DNA from: Shimia thalassica
GTDB taxonomy: Bacteria; Pseudomonadota; Alphaproteobacteria; Rhodobacterales; Rhodobacteraceae
Direction of reading: 5' to 3'
Length of the DNA: 64,000 nucleotides
Assembly: GCF_001458215.1 (NCBI RefSeq)
Contig: NZ_CYTW01000002.1
Coordinates: 310,001 to 374,000, forward strand
Shown: in pieces, positions 45,164 to 54,538 of the stretch
Position numbering within the stretch: position 1 is the stretch's first letter
How the letters are laid out: each line of letters starts with the position of its first letter
Made by a program: the position numbers and the translations under genes
The notes under the pieces: model-generated
The model's database searches: none
The model's input: the letters and a program-made list of their open reading frames with translations, nothing else
Told to the model about the DNA's origin: nothing

Positions 45164-46820
45164 GGGCCTGTGCCTCGGGATAGAGCCACGCTTTGAACGG
45201 GGCGAGGCCCAGACGGCGATAGGCTTCGAGGAAGGTTTCCTCTGGGCCCTGACGCATCTCGAGGTAGCCTTGGATCAGACGTTCGATGGCGGGAACGATC
45301 TCGTCATAGGCAAAACCCGGACCAGCACGTTCGCCAATGGCGGCGCTGTCGGTGGCGTCGCCACCCAACGTGATCTGATAGTTTTCGACACCAGCACGGT
45401 CGAGACCAAGAATTCCGATGTGTCCAACATGGTGGTGGCCACAGGCGTTGATGCAACCTGAAATCTTGATCTGCAGATGACCAATGTCATGCTCGAGTTT
45501 CAGCTCGTCAAAACGCGTCGCAATCTGCTGGGCGACAGGGATCGAACGGGCCGTTGCCAGCGCGCAATAATCCATACCGGGGCAGGCGATGATGTCCGAA
45601 ACGAGACCGATGTTCGCGGTATGCAGGTCCACATCACGCAGCGCCGCATAGACCGCTGGCAGGTCCGATTTATGGACATGCGGCAGGATCACGTTCTGTT
45701 CGTGGCTGATGCGCAATTCGTCGTGGCCATAGGTTTTGGCAATCTCGGCCAAGGCACGCATCTGTTCCGCAGAGGCATCACCCGGGGTGGCCCCGTGTTT
45801 CTTGATCGAAACAGTTACGATCGCATAGCCCGAAGCGCGGTGCTCGGCCAGGTTTGTATCAACCCAGCTGCGGAACAGGGGATCCGCATCATATGCAGCA
45901 TCAAAGGCATCGGTTGGCACGTTGCGGAACGAAGGCGCCGCAAAATGGGTTTTGATCTCTTCGAACAACTCTTGGTCAAACCCGGTAAAGGTTGGACGGA
46001 TCTGAGCGAACCGCGCATCAACACGGGCACGGATATCTTCGAGACCATGCTCGTGAACCGTGATCTTGATGCGGGCTTTGTATTTGTTGTCGCGGCGTCC
46101 AATCTGGTTCCAGACCGAAACCGTGGCTTCGATGAAGGGAAGCAGGTCTTCGCGTGGCAGGAAGTCATGCAGAACTTTGCCGATCATAGGCGTACGGCCA
46201 AGGCCACCGCCAACCAGCACCTGATAGCCCACAGCACCGGCGTCGTTCTTTACAACACGCACGGCAAGATCGTGCGCCTTCAGAACGGCACGGTCTTTGG
46301 CACCGGCAGCCACGGCAATTTTGAATTTGCGGCCCATGAACTGGAATTCCGGGTGGTCGGTCGACCACTGGCGGATCAGCTCGGCAATGGGGCGCGGGTC
46401 TTCGATTTCGTCAGCGGCTGCACCGGCAAAGTGGTCGGCGGTCACGTTGCGGATCGTATTGCCCGACGTCTGGATGGCATGCATCTCGACCTTGGCCAGT
46501 GCGTCCAGCATGTCAGGAATATCCGACAGTTTGGGCCAGTTGTACTGGATGTTCTGGCGCGTGGTGAAGTGGCCATACCCTTTGTCCCACTTCTCGGCCA
46601 AGAGGGCGAGCGTATCCATCTGGGCGCTGTTCAACGTGCCATAAGGGATCGCAACCCGCAGCATGTAGGCATGCAATTGCAGGTAAACACCGTTCATCAG
46701 ACGCAGAGGCTTGAATTCGTCTTCAGTCAGCGCTCCGGAAACACGGCGTTCAACCTGTGCACGGAACTGGCGGTTGCGCTCAGCCAAGAAAGCGCTGTCA
46801 AAGTCGTTATACTGATACAT
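45153..46820 (-). CDS. cysI: Assimilatory nitrite/sulfite reductase hemoprotein (CysI-like)
   Basis: 555 aa. Reduces sulfite to sulfide with siroheme and a [4Fe-4S] cluster. The cluster ligands are CPGMDYC and CINACGHHHVGHIGI. N-terminal ferrodoxin-like half contains GYGHFTTRQNIQYNWPKLSDIPDML and GNTIRNVTAD. Context (cysG, cysH) favours sulfite over nitrite. No flavoprotein subunit CysJ follows, so the donor is probably ferredoxin, perhaps via the nearby fpr. Confidence 0.95.
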   Translation of the reverse strand: MYQYNDFDSAFLAERNRQFRAQVERRVSGALTEDEFKPLRLMNGVYLQLHAYMLRVAIPYGTLNSAQMDTLALLAEKWDKGYGHFTTRQNIQYNWPKLSDIPDMLDALAKVEMHAIQTSGNTIRNVTADHFAGAAADEIEDPRPIAELIRQWSTDHPEFQFMGRKFKIAVAAGAKDRAVLKAHDLAVRVVKNDAGAVGYQVLVGGGLGRTPMIGKVLHDFLPREDLLPFIEATVSVWNQIGRRDNKYKARIKITVHEHGLEDIRARVDARFAQIRPTFTGFDQELFEEIKTHFAAPSFRNVPTDAFDAAYDADPLFRSWVDTNLAEHRASGYAIVTVSIKKHGATPGDASAEQMRALAEIAKTYGHDELRISHEQNVILPHVHKSDLPAVYAALRDVDLHTANIGLVSDIIACPGMDYCALATARSIPVAQQIATRFDELKLEHDIGHLQIKISGCINACGHHHVGHIGILGLDRAGVENYQITLGGDATDSAAIGERAGPGFAYDEIVPAIERLIQGYLEMRQGPEETFLEAYRRLGLAPFKAWLYPEAQAHAA

Positions 46821-46849
46821 GGGTCATGGACCTTTCTGGGTGGGCTGAC

Positions 46850-47149
46850 TTACAGCTCTGCCTGTTTTCCGTGGAAATAGTTCGAGGGGCCTGTGCGGCG
46901 GAACTCTTCGCGAAAATGCGTTGGTTCCGGGCCGTTTTCCCCGGCTTTGGCATCTGCCAAATAGGCGCCAACCACTTCGCTTGCCTGTTGCTGTGCATCA
47001 AGCAGACGCAGTTGGGCGTGGGCCTCATCGGTCAGAAACTCTGCTTCTGACAACTGGCGGGACCATGTGTCGTCAGAGGTGTAATAGATCACGTCACCTT
47101 CGATCAGGGCGTTGGCAGTGATCACTTTAGGTGTAAAGGCACGGGGCAT
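46850..47149 (-). CDS. DUF2849 family protein
   Basis: 99 aa. PKVITANALIEGDVIYYTSDDTWSRQL and a charged C-terminal half are typical of DUF2849, a family found between cysG and cysI in alphaproteobacteria. The start overlaps the cysG stop by one base (TGATG), so it is translationally coupled to it. No catalytic motif is visible; possibly a regulator or assembly factor of sulfite reductase. Confidence 0.92.
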   Translation of the reverse strand: MPRAFTPKVITANALIEGDVIYYTSDDTWSRQLSEAEFLTDEAHAQLRLLDAQQQASEVVGAYLADAKAGENGPEPTHFREEFRRTGPSNYFHGKQAEL

Positions 47150-48537
47150 CAGGCGAGTTCCTGTTCAAGTGGGTTTGTCTGGGTGGCGGATGCGATACGG
47201 GGGGAAAGGCCAAGCAACGTAAGTGCAGGGCCGGGGAAGTTCGCATCCGCCAAATCAGCGGGGAGGGAGTGAAGCGTAGTGTTCAAAACCCGCTGATTCT
47301 TTCGTGAAACGTTTTCAATAACCGTCACCGGAGTGTCGGGGCGGGCGCCATGCATCAGCAGGCGACCTTGAATGAACCGGGCCGCTTTTTTGCCCATGTA
47401 GATCGCGGCGACTTCGCCGGAACGCGCCAGTTGACGCCAGTCGTGGTCGGCAAAGCCTTCCATGTCATGGCCTGTCAAAAAGCGAACCGATCCGTTGCGA
47501 CCGCGGCGCGTGAGGCTTTGGCCGATTGCGGCGACCGAGGCAGACGCCGCAGTGATGCCGGGAACGATATTCCAGCTGACACCGGCGGCATCACAGGCTT
47601 CGATCTCTTCGTCCAGACGGCCAAATACTGTTGAATCGCCGGATTTGAGGCGCACAACCTGTGCACCCGACTGAGCGTGTTCAACGATCAGCGCATCAAT
47701 GACAGATTGCGGTGTCGAGGGGCCAAAGCCCTCTTTGCCAACATTCACCATGACGGCTTCGCGGCGGGCCAGTTCCAGAATGTCGGCACTGACCAAACGG
47801 TCATAGATCACGACGTCGGCTTCATCCAATGCCTTGCGGGCCTTGAGGGTCAGCAGTTCCGGATCACCGGGACCAGCGCCGACAAAGGCGACATGGCCGT
47901 CACGGTTTTCTGTTTGCAGGTGCTGGGCCAGCAAAGTCTCAAGCGCCAGCTGTGCTTCGCCCTGTTCCGCAATCCGCGGGCCAGCACCAAGATAATAGTC
48001 CGACCAGAAGTCGCGACGACGCCGCCCCATAGGCAGCGCATCAGCCGCGCTGCGGAACGCTTTGCCGACGCGGGCCAAAAGCCCGAGACGGGGCGACAGG
48101 CGTTCTTCGAGTTCCGCCTTGAGTGCGCGGGCCAACACAGGTGCCGCGCCTTCGGTGCCAATGGCGATGGTGACAGGATCACGGTCAACGATCGCTGGCG
48201 TGATGAAGGCACTGTCAGCAAGGTTGTCGACGACATTGATCAACACATCCGCCGCGCGCGCAATTTGCGCAGTTCTGGCGTCTTTGTTCGTGTCTTCATC
48301 GGCGGCATAGATTAGGACAGCCCCGGACGCGTCTTCTGCTTCGATGTCGCGACGGTGCAGGATAAGCTTGGACTCGTCTGCCCAGCTTTCGATTTTGGCG
48401 TCAGGAAAGGTTGTGAACACTTCAATCTGCGCTTCGGTTTTCAGCAGCAAGCGCAGCTTCGCCAAGGCGGCTTCGCCACCTCCGGCGAGCAGAATACGTT
48501 GTCCGCTCACGGACAGGTATACGGGAAAATGTTTCAT
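47149..48537 (-). CDS. cysG: Siroheme synthase CysG (multifunctional)
   Basis: 462 aa. The N-terminal half (~1-210) is precorrin-2 dehydrogenase/ferrochelatase (GQRILLAGGGEAALAKLRLLL). The C-terminal half is uroporphyrinogen-III C-methyltransferase (VAFVGAGPGDPELLTLKARKAL, VVIYDRLVS, VPGITAASASVAAIG). RLKSGDSTVFGR has Ser residues where most have RLKGGDPFVFGR. It makes siroheme for the CysI protein downstream. First gene of the cysG-DUF2849-cysI-cysH-DUF934 operon. Confidence 0.96.
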   Translation of the reverse strand: MKHFPVYLSVSGQRILLAGGGEAALAKLRLLLKTEAQIEVFTTFPDAKIESWADESKLILHRRDIEAEDASGAVLIYAADEDTNKDARTAQIARAADVLINVVDNLADSAFITPAIVDRDPVTIAIGTEGAAPVLARALKAELEERLSPRLGLLARVGKAFRSAADALPMGRRRRDFWSDYYLGAGPRIAEQGEAQLALETLLAQHLQTENRDGHVAFVGAGPGDPELLTLKARKALDEADVVIYDRLVSADILELARREAVMVNVGKEGFGPSTPQSVIDALIVEHAQSGAQVVRLKSGDSTVFGRLDEEIEACDAAGVSWNIVPGITAASASVAAIGQSLTRRGRNGSVRFLTGHDMEGFADHDWRQLARSGEVAAIYMGKKAARFIQGRLLMHGARPDTPVTVIENVSRKNQRVLNTTLHSLPADLADANFPGPALTLLGLSPRIASATQTNPLEQELA

Positions 48538-48573
48538 GGCTTTACTGAATCCACTGTGATTTCAGTTGCAATA

Positions 48574-48588
48574 TAGGAAATTATTCCA
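48574..48588. promoter_or_regulatory. Lrp/AsnC-type operator between cysG and the Lrp gene
   Basis: TAGGAAATTATTCCA matches 13 of 15 positions of the E. coli Lrp consensus YAGHAWATTWTDCTR and is part of a longer palindrome (AATAT...ATATT). It lies 37 bp before the cysG start and ~92 bp before the divergent Lrp gene. Confidence 0.65.
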
Positions 48589-48679
48589 TATTTGCGCTAG
48601 GTATCTAAGGAAATAGGGACGTTTGTTTCGTTTGCCGAGGCCGGTGACATGAATGTTCTGAGAAAAAGGAGAATTTGGA

Positions 48680-49153
48680 ATGGCTTTTCGGGTCGACGAG
48701 ATGGATCGGAAAATCCTTGAGGAGTTACAACGTGACTCTTCACAGTCTCTTGACGAGATTGCCAAGCGGGTCGGGTCATCCAAGACGCCTGTTTGGAATC
48801 GAATCCGCAAATTGCGCGAGGCGGGGATCATCAAACAGCAGACTGTTTTGCTGGACGCCGAGGCCCTTGGTTTCGAAGCGTGTTTCTTTGTCCTGATCCG
48901 CACCAGCGAACATGACGCGGAATGGCAGGCCGCCTTTCTCAAAGCTTTGCAAGATCGCCCCGAAGTACAGGAAGCACATCGCCTGGCAGGAGATATCGAC
49001 TATATTCTAAAGGTGCGTGTGACCAATGCGCGGGCCTATGACGTGTTTTATCAGGCCCTGATTTCCGAGGTGAAAGTGCACAATGTGACGGCGCTTTTGT
49101 CGATGGAGGAAATCAAGTCCACCAGCCGTCTTCCTCTCGTCGACAAGACATAA
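48680..49153 (+). CDS. Lrp/AsnC family transcriptional regulator
   Basis: 157 aa. N-terminal HTH (DRKILEELQRDSSQSLDEIAKRVG, SSKTPVWNRIRKLREAGII) and a C-terminal RAM ligand domain (GDIDYILKVRVTNARAYDVFY). Divergent from cysG with an Lrp-like operator in the 142-bp gap. Local control of sulfate reduction is a reasonable inference; a cysteine- or methionine-type ligand would fit. ATG 48680 has AAAAAGGAG upstream. Confidence 0.93.
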   Translation: MAFRVDEMDRKILEELQRDSSQSLDEIAKRVGSSKTPVWNRIRKLREAGIIKQQTVLLDAEALGFEACFFVLIRTSEHDAEWQAAFLKALQDRPEVQEAHRLAGDIDYILKVRVTNARAYDVFYQALISEVKVHNVTALLSMEEIKSTSRLPLVDKT

Positions 49154-49194
49154 AGCGCGGGCCTTTCCACTTGGCTTTGCACCGGGTTGTCAGG

Positions 49195-50376
49195 TCAGGA
49201 CGTGACTAGCAGCCGGTCAAGCCCGTGGAAGTGATAGAGGTTTGCATACTGTGGCGCTTCCGCCAGCGAAAGGTTGGGGCAGCGCTCAAACAGGATGGGC
49301 AAAGCAATCTGAAGTTCGAGCCGCGCCAAAGGTGCGCCGACACAAAAGTGCAACCCACCGCCAAAGGCCGCGTTTTTCAACGGTGCGCGGGTGGTATCGA
49401 AGGACTGCGCATCTTCATAGGCCAACGGATCGCGATTGGCCGCGCCCAAGAGCAAGGCAACCTGATCGCCACGTTTGAACTGATGGCCCGCGATTTCGAC
49501 GGGTTCATATGCATGGCGCGTGAACATATGAAGCGGAGGGTCATACCGCAGAATTTCTTCGACGGTCCGGTCGATCCTGTCGGGTGCATAGGCTTCGATT
49601 GGCGTCTGATGCTCCAGTAGGGTTTTCACCCCATTGCCCAGCGAATGCACGGTTGCTTCGTGGCCGGCGTTTAGAAGCAGGATACAGGTTGTCACCAATT
49701 CATCGGTCGATAGCTTTTCGCCGTCTTCTTCGGCCGCAATCAGTTGCGTTAACAGATCATCAGAAGGGTTTGCCCGCCTTTGATCGATATAGCTGCGCAC
49801 AAAGTCAGCAAATTCAGTCGAGGCCTGTGCCGCGCGGTCTTCAATCTCGCGGGTGCGGCGGGCCTGATACATGGCGACCATATCATTGGACCACAACAGC
49901 AGCTGTTCTCCCATGGCCTCGGGAAATCCCAGCAGCCGGCAAATGATCGCGACAGGAAGGGGGGCCGCATAGGCCGGAATCAGATCGAACGGCCCCTTGG
50001 GAAAGGCATCAATCAGGTCATGACAAAGCGCGTGAATGTCATCCCGCATGGCTTGAATCTGGCGTGTGGTGAAGGCCCGCAAGACCAAAGAACGCAGCCG
50101 CGTGTGTCGCGGTGGCTCAAGCTCCAGCATCGAATGGGCTTCGATGGTATAAAACGGATCAAGATGCGCCGCATGCGGTTGTGCCAGCTCGGCAGGTACC
50201 TCGCGCCCAAAGCGGCGATCTTTGAAAAGAGCCTGCACCAGATCCTGCGAGAGGGCGGCGGGCATGCCGTATTCTTTCCACCAAACCAGCGGTCCGTGAG
50301 GGCGCGCCTCTTCGTAAAAGGCATAAGGGTTCTGCACAAAGGCGGGATCGGTCGGGGATTGGCGCATTGATTTCAT
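49195..50376 (-). CDS. Cytochrome P450
   Basis: 393 aa soluble class I P450. The heme-thiolate motif is FGGGLHFCVGAPLARLE, with ExxR (EEILRY) and PLHMFTRHA before it. The I-helix reads LLNAGHEATVHSLG, with Ala where AGxET usually has Thr after Glu. No ferredoxin or reductase is adjacent. The start at 50376 (MKSMRQSPTD) has GGCGGT upstream; other in-frame ATG codons lie at 50385 and 50367. A longer frame to 51063 runs across dctB and is rejected. Substrate unknown; the P450 superfamily hydroxylates many lipids and steroids. Confidence 0.93.
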   Translation of the reverse strand: MKSMRQSPTDPAFVQNPYAFYEEARPHGPLVWWKEYGMPAALSQDLVQALFKDRRFGREVPAELAQPHAAHLDPFYTIEAHSMLELEPPRHTRLRSLVLRAFTTRQIQAMRDDIHALCHDLIDAFPKGPFDLIPAYAAPLPVAIICRLLGFPEAMGEQLLLWSNDMVAMYQARRTREIEDRAAQASTEFADFVRSYIDQRRANPSDDLLTQLIAAEEDGEKLSTDELVTTCILLLNAGHEATVHSLGNGVKTLLEHQTPIEAYAPDRIDRTVEEILRYDPPLHMFTRHAYEPVEIAGHQFKRGDQVALLLGAANRDPLAYEDAQSFDTTRAPLKNAAFGGGLHFCVGAPLARLELQIALPILFERCPNLSLAEAPQYANLYHFHGLDRLLVTS

Positions 50377-50436
50377 GACCGCCATTTTTAGCAACCTGCT
50401 GGCCAAGGCAAGGGGGGGATTGTTAGTCTGACCCTC

Positions 50437-52188
50437 ATGAGCACCTGGGTTCGACATAGAGTTGCGATTCTGCTGTTGTTTTTTGTTGCGCTGACGGTCG
50501 TAGCAGGCAGCGTCTGGCGCATAAGTTACGGTCAGGCGTTGGATCAGCTGGCCGAACGGGGCGAGTCCGATCTGGCGCTGGCAGCTGACCGGTTGACGGC
50601 GCAATTGCAGCGGTATCAGGAACTTGCGGTTCTCATGGCGTCTCATCCGGCTTTGGCCGGGGCGCTGGACGGAACGGTGCCCACAGCCGAAGCGCGCATC
50701 CTGCTGCAAGACGCAGCGGACAAGACGACGGCGCTGAACCTGAGCTATGCCGACGTGCGTGGCAACATTGTTGTGACGGCCTTTCCCGAAAAGGCGTCTT
50801 CCATGGAAAGCAGACCCTATTTTGAACGCGCGTTGCACGGGGCATTGGGGACCTATCATGGGGTGGATGAAAATGGCCGCCGCATCTTTTTCTTTTCCTC
50901 GCCCAGCTTCGGACCGGATGGCCGGGTCAGTGGTGTTCTGACCGTAAGCGTCGATATCACAACGGTGGAAGAGAACTGGCGTGGTGACGGCCCTGCCGTG
51001 TTTTTTGTGGATGAGGACGGATTGGTGTTCATCACCAACAGGTCCGAATTGATGTTCTGGCATCGCAAAGGACAGGACAAGGGTTTGATCCCACCGACGG
51101 GGCCCGCGCCTCCGTTCAATTCATACGAGCGGGCGGGACTTGAGCTTTGGAGACTGGATTGGGGGCCTTATCTTCCGACACGCGGATTGCACCTGATCAA
51201 GCCTTTGCCCGTGATTTCCATGACCGCCGAGGCCGTGATCGACGAAGCTCCGGCCCGACAGTTGGCAAGCCTGCAAGCGGCTGTGGTGGCCGCTCTGATC
51301 TTTGCCTTTGGTGTGTTTCTGTATCAGGCGACACAGCGCCGCCGCGTTCTGGCCGAGGCCAACGCCGTGTTGGAAGAACGCGTGGCCCTCAGAACCCGTG
51401 CCTTGTCGGAAACCAACGTGCAATTGCGCCGCGAGATCACAGAACGCCAAGATGCCGAAGCCGCGCTGAAACAGGCACAGGCCGATTTGGTACAGGCAGG
51501 CAAACTCAGTGCGCTGGGCCAGATGTCAGCAGGCATCAGCCACGAATTGAACCAGCCGTTGATGGCGATCCAACAGTTTTCCGAGAACGGAGAGTTGTTC
51601 CTTGAGCGTGGCAAAGTCGAAACTGCGGCAGATAACCTGTCGAAAATATCCGCGCTGTCAAAACGTATGGCGCGCATCATTCGTAACTTGAGGGCCTTTG
51701 CGCGCAACGAAAATGAACCCATGGGGCGGGTTGATATCCTGAGCGTTGTCGAGGCAGCACTCGAGTTGACCGAACCGCGTCTGAGACAGGACCGGATCAC
51801 GCTGGATTGGGAGACGCCCGGTGGCGCAATCTGGGTACGTGGGGGCGAGGTGAGGCTTGGACAAGTTCTGGTAAACCTGATTACCAATGCGGCGGATGCC
51901 ATGGCCGAAAGTGATCCTCGTGTCATCAAGATCAGGGTCACACGCGGCGATCGCGTTGCCATTTCGGTCGCTGACAGCGGTCCCGGAATTCACGAGCCCG
52001 AAAAGATCTTTGATCCTTTTTTCACCACAAAAGCAGTTGGCAGTTCAGAAGGTATGGGGCTGGGGCTTTCCATTTCTTATGGTCTGGTTCAAAGCTTTGG
52101 AGGACAAATCCGGGGCGTGAATGCGCCAGAAGGCGGCGCCGTCTTCACTGTAGAGCTGGATGACTGGAGCGAGGAACGGGCAGCATGA
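50437..52188 (+). CDS. dctB: C4-dicarboxylate sensor histidine kinase DctB
   Basis: 583 aa. Membrane sensor that phosphorylates DctD in response to succinate, malate or fumarate. Membrane helix 1 (VAILLLFFVALTVVAGSVWRIS), a ~250-residue periplasmic double-Cache domain, helix 2 near 290, a coiled coil, then HisKA with ALGQMSAGISHELNQPLMAI and HATPase_c with VLVNLITNAADAM and GSSEGMGLGLSI. The H-box matches DctB/NtrB-class kinases. It overlaps dctD by 4 bases. The dctPQM genes are about 2.5 kb downstream of dctD. Confidence 0.95.
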   Translation: MSTWVRHRVAILLLFFVALTVVAGSVWRISYGQALDQLAERGESDLALAADRLTAQLQRYQELAVLMASHPALAGALDGTVPTAEARILLQDAADKTTALNLSYADVRGNIVVTAFPEKASSMESRPYFERALHGALGTYHGVDENGRRIFFFSSPSFGPDGRVSGVLTVSVDITTVEENWRGDGPAVFFVDEDGLVFITNRSELMFWHRKGQDKGLIPPTGPAPPFNSYERAGLELWRLDWGPYLPTRGLHLIKPLPVISMTAEAVIDEAPARQLASLQAAVVAALIFAFGVFLYQATQRRRVLAEANAVLEERVALRTRALSETNVQLRREITERQDAEAALKQAQADLVQAGKLSALGQMSAGISHELNQPLMAIQQFSENGELFLERGKVETAADNLSKISALSKRMARIIRNLRAFARNENEPMGRVDILSVVEAALELTEPRLRQDRITLDWETPGGAIWVRGGEVRLGQVLVNLITNAADAMAESDPRVIKIRVTRGDRVAISVADSGPGIHEPEKIFDPFFTTKAVGSSEGMGLGLSISYGLVQSFGGQIRGVNAPEGGAVFTVELDDWSEERAA

Positions 52189-53414
52189 CGCGCAGAGTCT
52201 TATTGGTTGATGATGATATTGCCGTCCGCGAGGCGCTGGGCCAGACATTGGAACTGGCAGATCTGGACGCGTTGACGGCCGGATCATTTGTCGAGGCTAA
52301 GGATCAGATTACCCCCGATTTCGAGGGGATCATCGTGTCCGACATCCGCATGCCCGGGCGTGATGGCTTTCATCTTTTGTCCTATGCCCGCGAAATGGAT
52401 GCGGACCTGCCTGTTATCCTGCTGACGGGCGAAGGGGACATCCCGATGGCGGTGTCCGCGATGGGCAAGGGCGCGTTTGATTTTCTGGAAAAACCCTGTG
52501 CCCCGAAAGAGTTGATTGCCGTGATCGAGCGGGCGTTGAAAACCCGTGCGCTGGTGCTGGAAAACCGCCGTCTCAAGGCGCAACTGGAAACCGGTGACCC
52601 CGCAGCGCGGATGTTGTTTGGTACGTCCGGTTTGGCAGAAGACCTGCGATCCAGAGTGCGCAGCGTGGCCCGCACGCGCGCCGAAGTCTTGGTAAGCGGT
52701 TTGCCCGGCGTCGGAATTTCCAAGGTGGCCGAGGTCGTGCACCTGTGTTCGCCGCTCAGCAAAGGCCCCTTTGGAAAACACGCCGCTGTCGGGATGGACA
52801 GCACCAGATTTGCCGAGGCGGCCCATAACGCGACAGGCGGGAGCCTGTTTCTGGACGAAATAACAACCATGCCCATGGAGACCCAGTTCGCGCTTTTGGC
52901 GTTGATGGAACAGGGGGATCATCCACGGATGATTTTCGGAAGCACCGCAGACCTCGCACGGGCTGTTGAGCAGGGGCTGCTGCATGCGGATCTGTTTTAC
53001 CGGCTTGATGCAATGCAGGTGCGCATCCCGTCTCTGGCGGAACGGCCAGAGGATATTCCCGTCCTGTTTCGTCAATATGTGGCTCAGGCCGCTGAACAAT
53101 CGGGCATCAAGCCGCCTGAAATCCATTCGGAGTTGTTGGCAGATCTGATGGCACGTGACTGGCCCGGAAATGCCCGCGCCTTGATGAGTGTCGCGATGCG
53201 GTTTGTCTTGGGGCTTCAGGATGGTGATGCCCAAGAGGTCGCCACACTCGGATTGGCCGAGCAGATGGCGCAGGTTGAGCGGTCCTTGCTGCAAGAGGCC
53301 CTGCGCCGTGCAGAGGGACGCGCATCAGCAGCGGCCAAGGCGCTCAAACTGCCGCGCAAAACCTTTTATGACAAGCTGGCAAAACACGGCGTCAAACCGG
53401 AAGATTTCCGGTAA
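52185..53414 (+). CDS. dctD: DctD-like response regulator with degenerate sigma-54 AAA+ domain
   Basis: 409 aa. Receiver domain with phospho-acceptor Asp 53 (IIVSDIRMPGRDG), then an NtrC-class AAA+ domain and a Fis-type HTH (AAAKALKLPRKTFYDKLAKHG). The AAA+ part is damaged. Walker A reads GLPGVGIS (Lys missing). The stretch between SPLSKGPFGKHAAVG and GGSLFLDE is short and has no GAFTGA loop. Walker B (GGSLFLDEI) and DLFYRLD remain. It probably cannot drive sigma-54 open-complex formation and may act with sigma-70, as Rhodobacter NtrC does. Confidence 0.9.
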   Translation: MTRRVLLVDDDIAVREALGQTLELADLDALTAGSFVEAKDQITPDFEGIIVSDIRMPGRDGFHLLSYAREMDADLPVILLTGEGDIPMAVSAMGKGAFDFLEKPCAPKELIAVIERALKTRALVLENRRLKAQLETGDPAARMLFGTSGLAEDLRSRVRSVARTRAEVLVSGLPGVGISKVAEVVHLCSPLSKGPFGKHAAVGMDSTRFAEAAHNATGGSLFLDEITTMPMETQFALLALMEQGDHPRMIFGSTADLARAVEQGLLHADLFYRLDAMQVRIPSLAERPEDIPVLFRQYVAQAAEQSGIKPPEIHSELLADLMARDWPGNARALMSVAMRFVLGLQDGDAQEVATLGLAEQMAQVERSLLQEALRRAEGRASAAAKALKLPRKTFYDKLAKHGVKPEDFR

Positions 53415-53443
53415 TACCCTGCAGCTCCGCCCCGAAAAAATCG

Positions 53444-54538
53444 TTATTTGACCCAGGCCTTCTCGCGGCCTTCACAGTGGGCGATCTGATCGTGTTCGTG
53501 GATTTCCAGATCACGACTGGCCGTGAAATCTCGTTTCACATGGTCCCACCAGCAGCCCAAATAGGATTTCTCGGCCTCGGCGTGGAACACCTCTGGCGCG
53601 CCTTTATGCAGGGCGGGCAGGCGGGTCCATGGCACATTGGGAAAGCTGTGGTGTTCGTTGTGATACCCAGTGTTGAACAGGATGTGATTGATCGGCCCAT
53701 AAGACGACCGGGTCGGGTTCACGTTGTCATTTCCGGGATGTTCACTGAGGGATTGGCCCAGATTGGAAATCCCCATCTTTCCAAGAAAGAACGACAGCGA
53801 CCAGATGTGATAGAGTAGGGCCCATGGTCCGAACAGCGCCAGCAGTGCGATATTGGACAGAGCTGAAACAAGGATAAAGGGGCGCATGTCGGCCGAGGAC
53901 GGGCGAGAGCCGGTAAAGCGCTCCTCGGGGTCGCGGATCGGTCGGCCGGACGCCCAACTGTTCAGACGCGGCAGAACAAAGTCCCCGATCATAAAGCCAA
54001 GCGGCAGAGAATGCAGAACAAGGGTGAAGATCGTTAGCGCCTTTTGCAAAACAGGATGTGTGCGCTGCACATGCTGGCGGGCCTGCAACGCACAGATGTC
54101 TTCGTGTTCATAGTCGCGTTCGTAATCACCGACATAAGGGTGGTGGCTGGTGACGTGCTGATGCTGGTAAATCAACTGTTTGCCATAAGAGGTGAGGATG
54201 ACTTCCAGCCCAAGATCAAACGCCAGTTTGGCCTTGTCCCCTTTGAAGATGAGCTTGTGACAGGTTTCGTGGATGAGTGATCCTGCCGAGTGATAAACAA
54301 TTTGCCCAATCAGAAAAGCCGTCAGCCCCACCAGCAGGAAACCGCCATCAGACACCAGCCACGCAATGCCCCATTGCACCGCCAGCAAAACCGGCAGGGC
54401 CAGAACGGTCAAGGGTTCGGTCCCGGACAGCTGACGCAATTCGGGATGGGCTTTTAACGCTTCTCGACGCATTTCATTGTGGCGGCGCGACTGCGGAGAA
54501 ATGCCGTTTCTTTGGGATTTGGGCGTGTCGGTACTCAT
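53444..54538 (-). CDS. Fatty-acid desaturase family enzyme resembling sphingolipid delta-4 desaturase (DEGS-like)
   Basis: 364 aa membrane di-iron enzyme with about four helices. His boxes are HETCHK (90-95), HQHVTSHH (126-133) and GYHNEHHSFPNVPW in the C-terminal part. The last matches the DES1/DEGS signature GYHNEHHDFPN found in dihydroceramide delta-4 desaturase and hydroxylase. Other bacterial desaturases with the same triple box act on acyl chains, so the true substrate is uncertain. Start 54538 overlaps the Stealth gene by 4 bases. Confidence 0.9.
   Translation of the reverse strand: MSTDTPKSQRNGISPQSRRHNEMRREALKAHPELRQLSGTEPLTVLALPVLLAVQWGIAWLVSDGGFLLVGLTAFLIGQIVYHSAGSLIHETCHKLIFKGDKAKLAFDLGLEVILTSYGKQLIYQHQHVTSHHPYVGDYERDYEHEDICALQARQHVQRTHPVLQKALTIFTLVLHSLPLGFMIGDFVLPRLNSWASGRPIRDPEERFTGSRPSSADMRPFILVSALSNIALLALFGPWALLYHIWSLSFFLGKMGISNLGQSLSEHPGNDNVNPTRSSYGPINHILFNTGYHNEHHSFPNVPWTRLPALHKGAPEVFHAEAEKSYLGCWWDHVKRDFTASRDLEIHEHDQIAHCEGREKAWVK

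Noticed and set aside
45477..46880. 467-codon open frame on the plus strand over cysI
   Set aside because: Antisense to a clear siroheme reductase; no ribosome site or known motif.
50377..51063. N-terminal extension of the P450 gene
   Set aside because: The extra 229 codons run antisense across the 5' part of dctB and carry no domain; the ATG at 50376 gives the normal P450 length.
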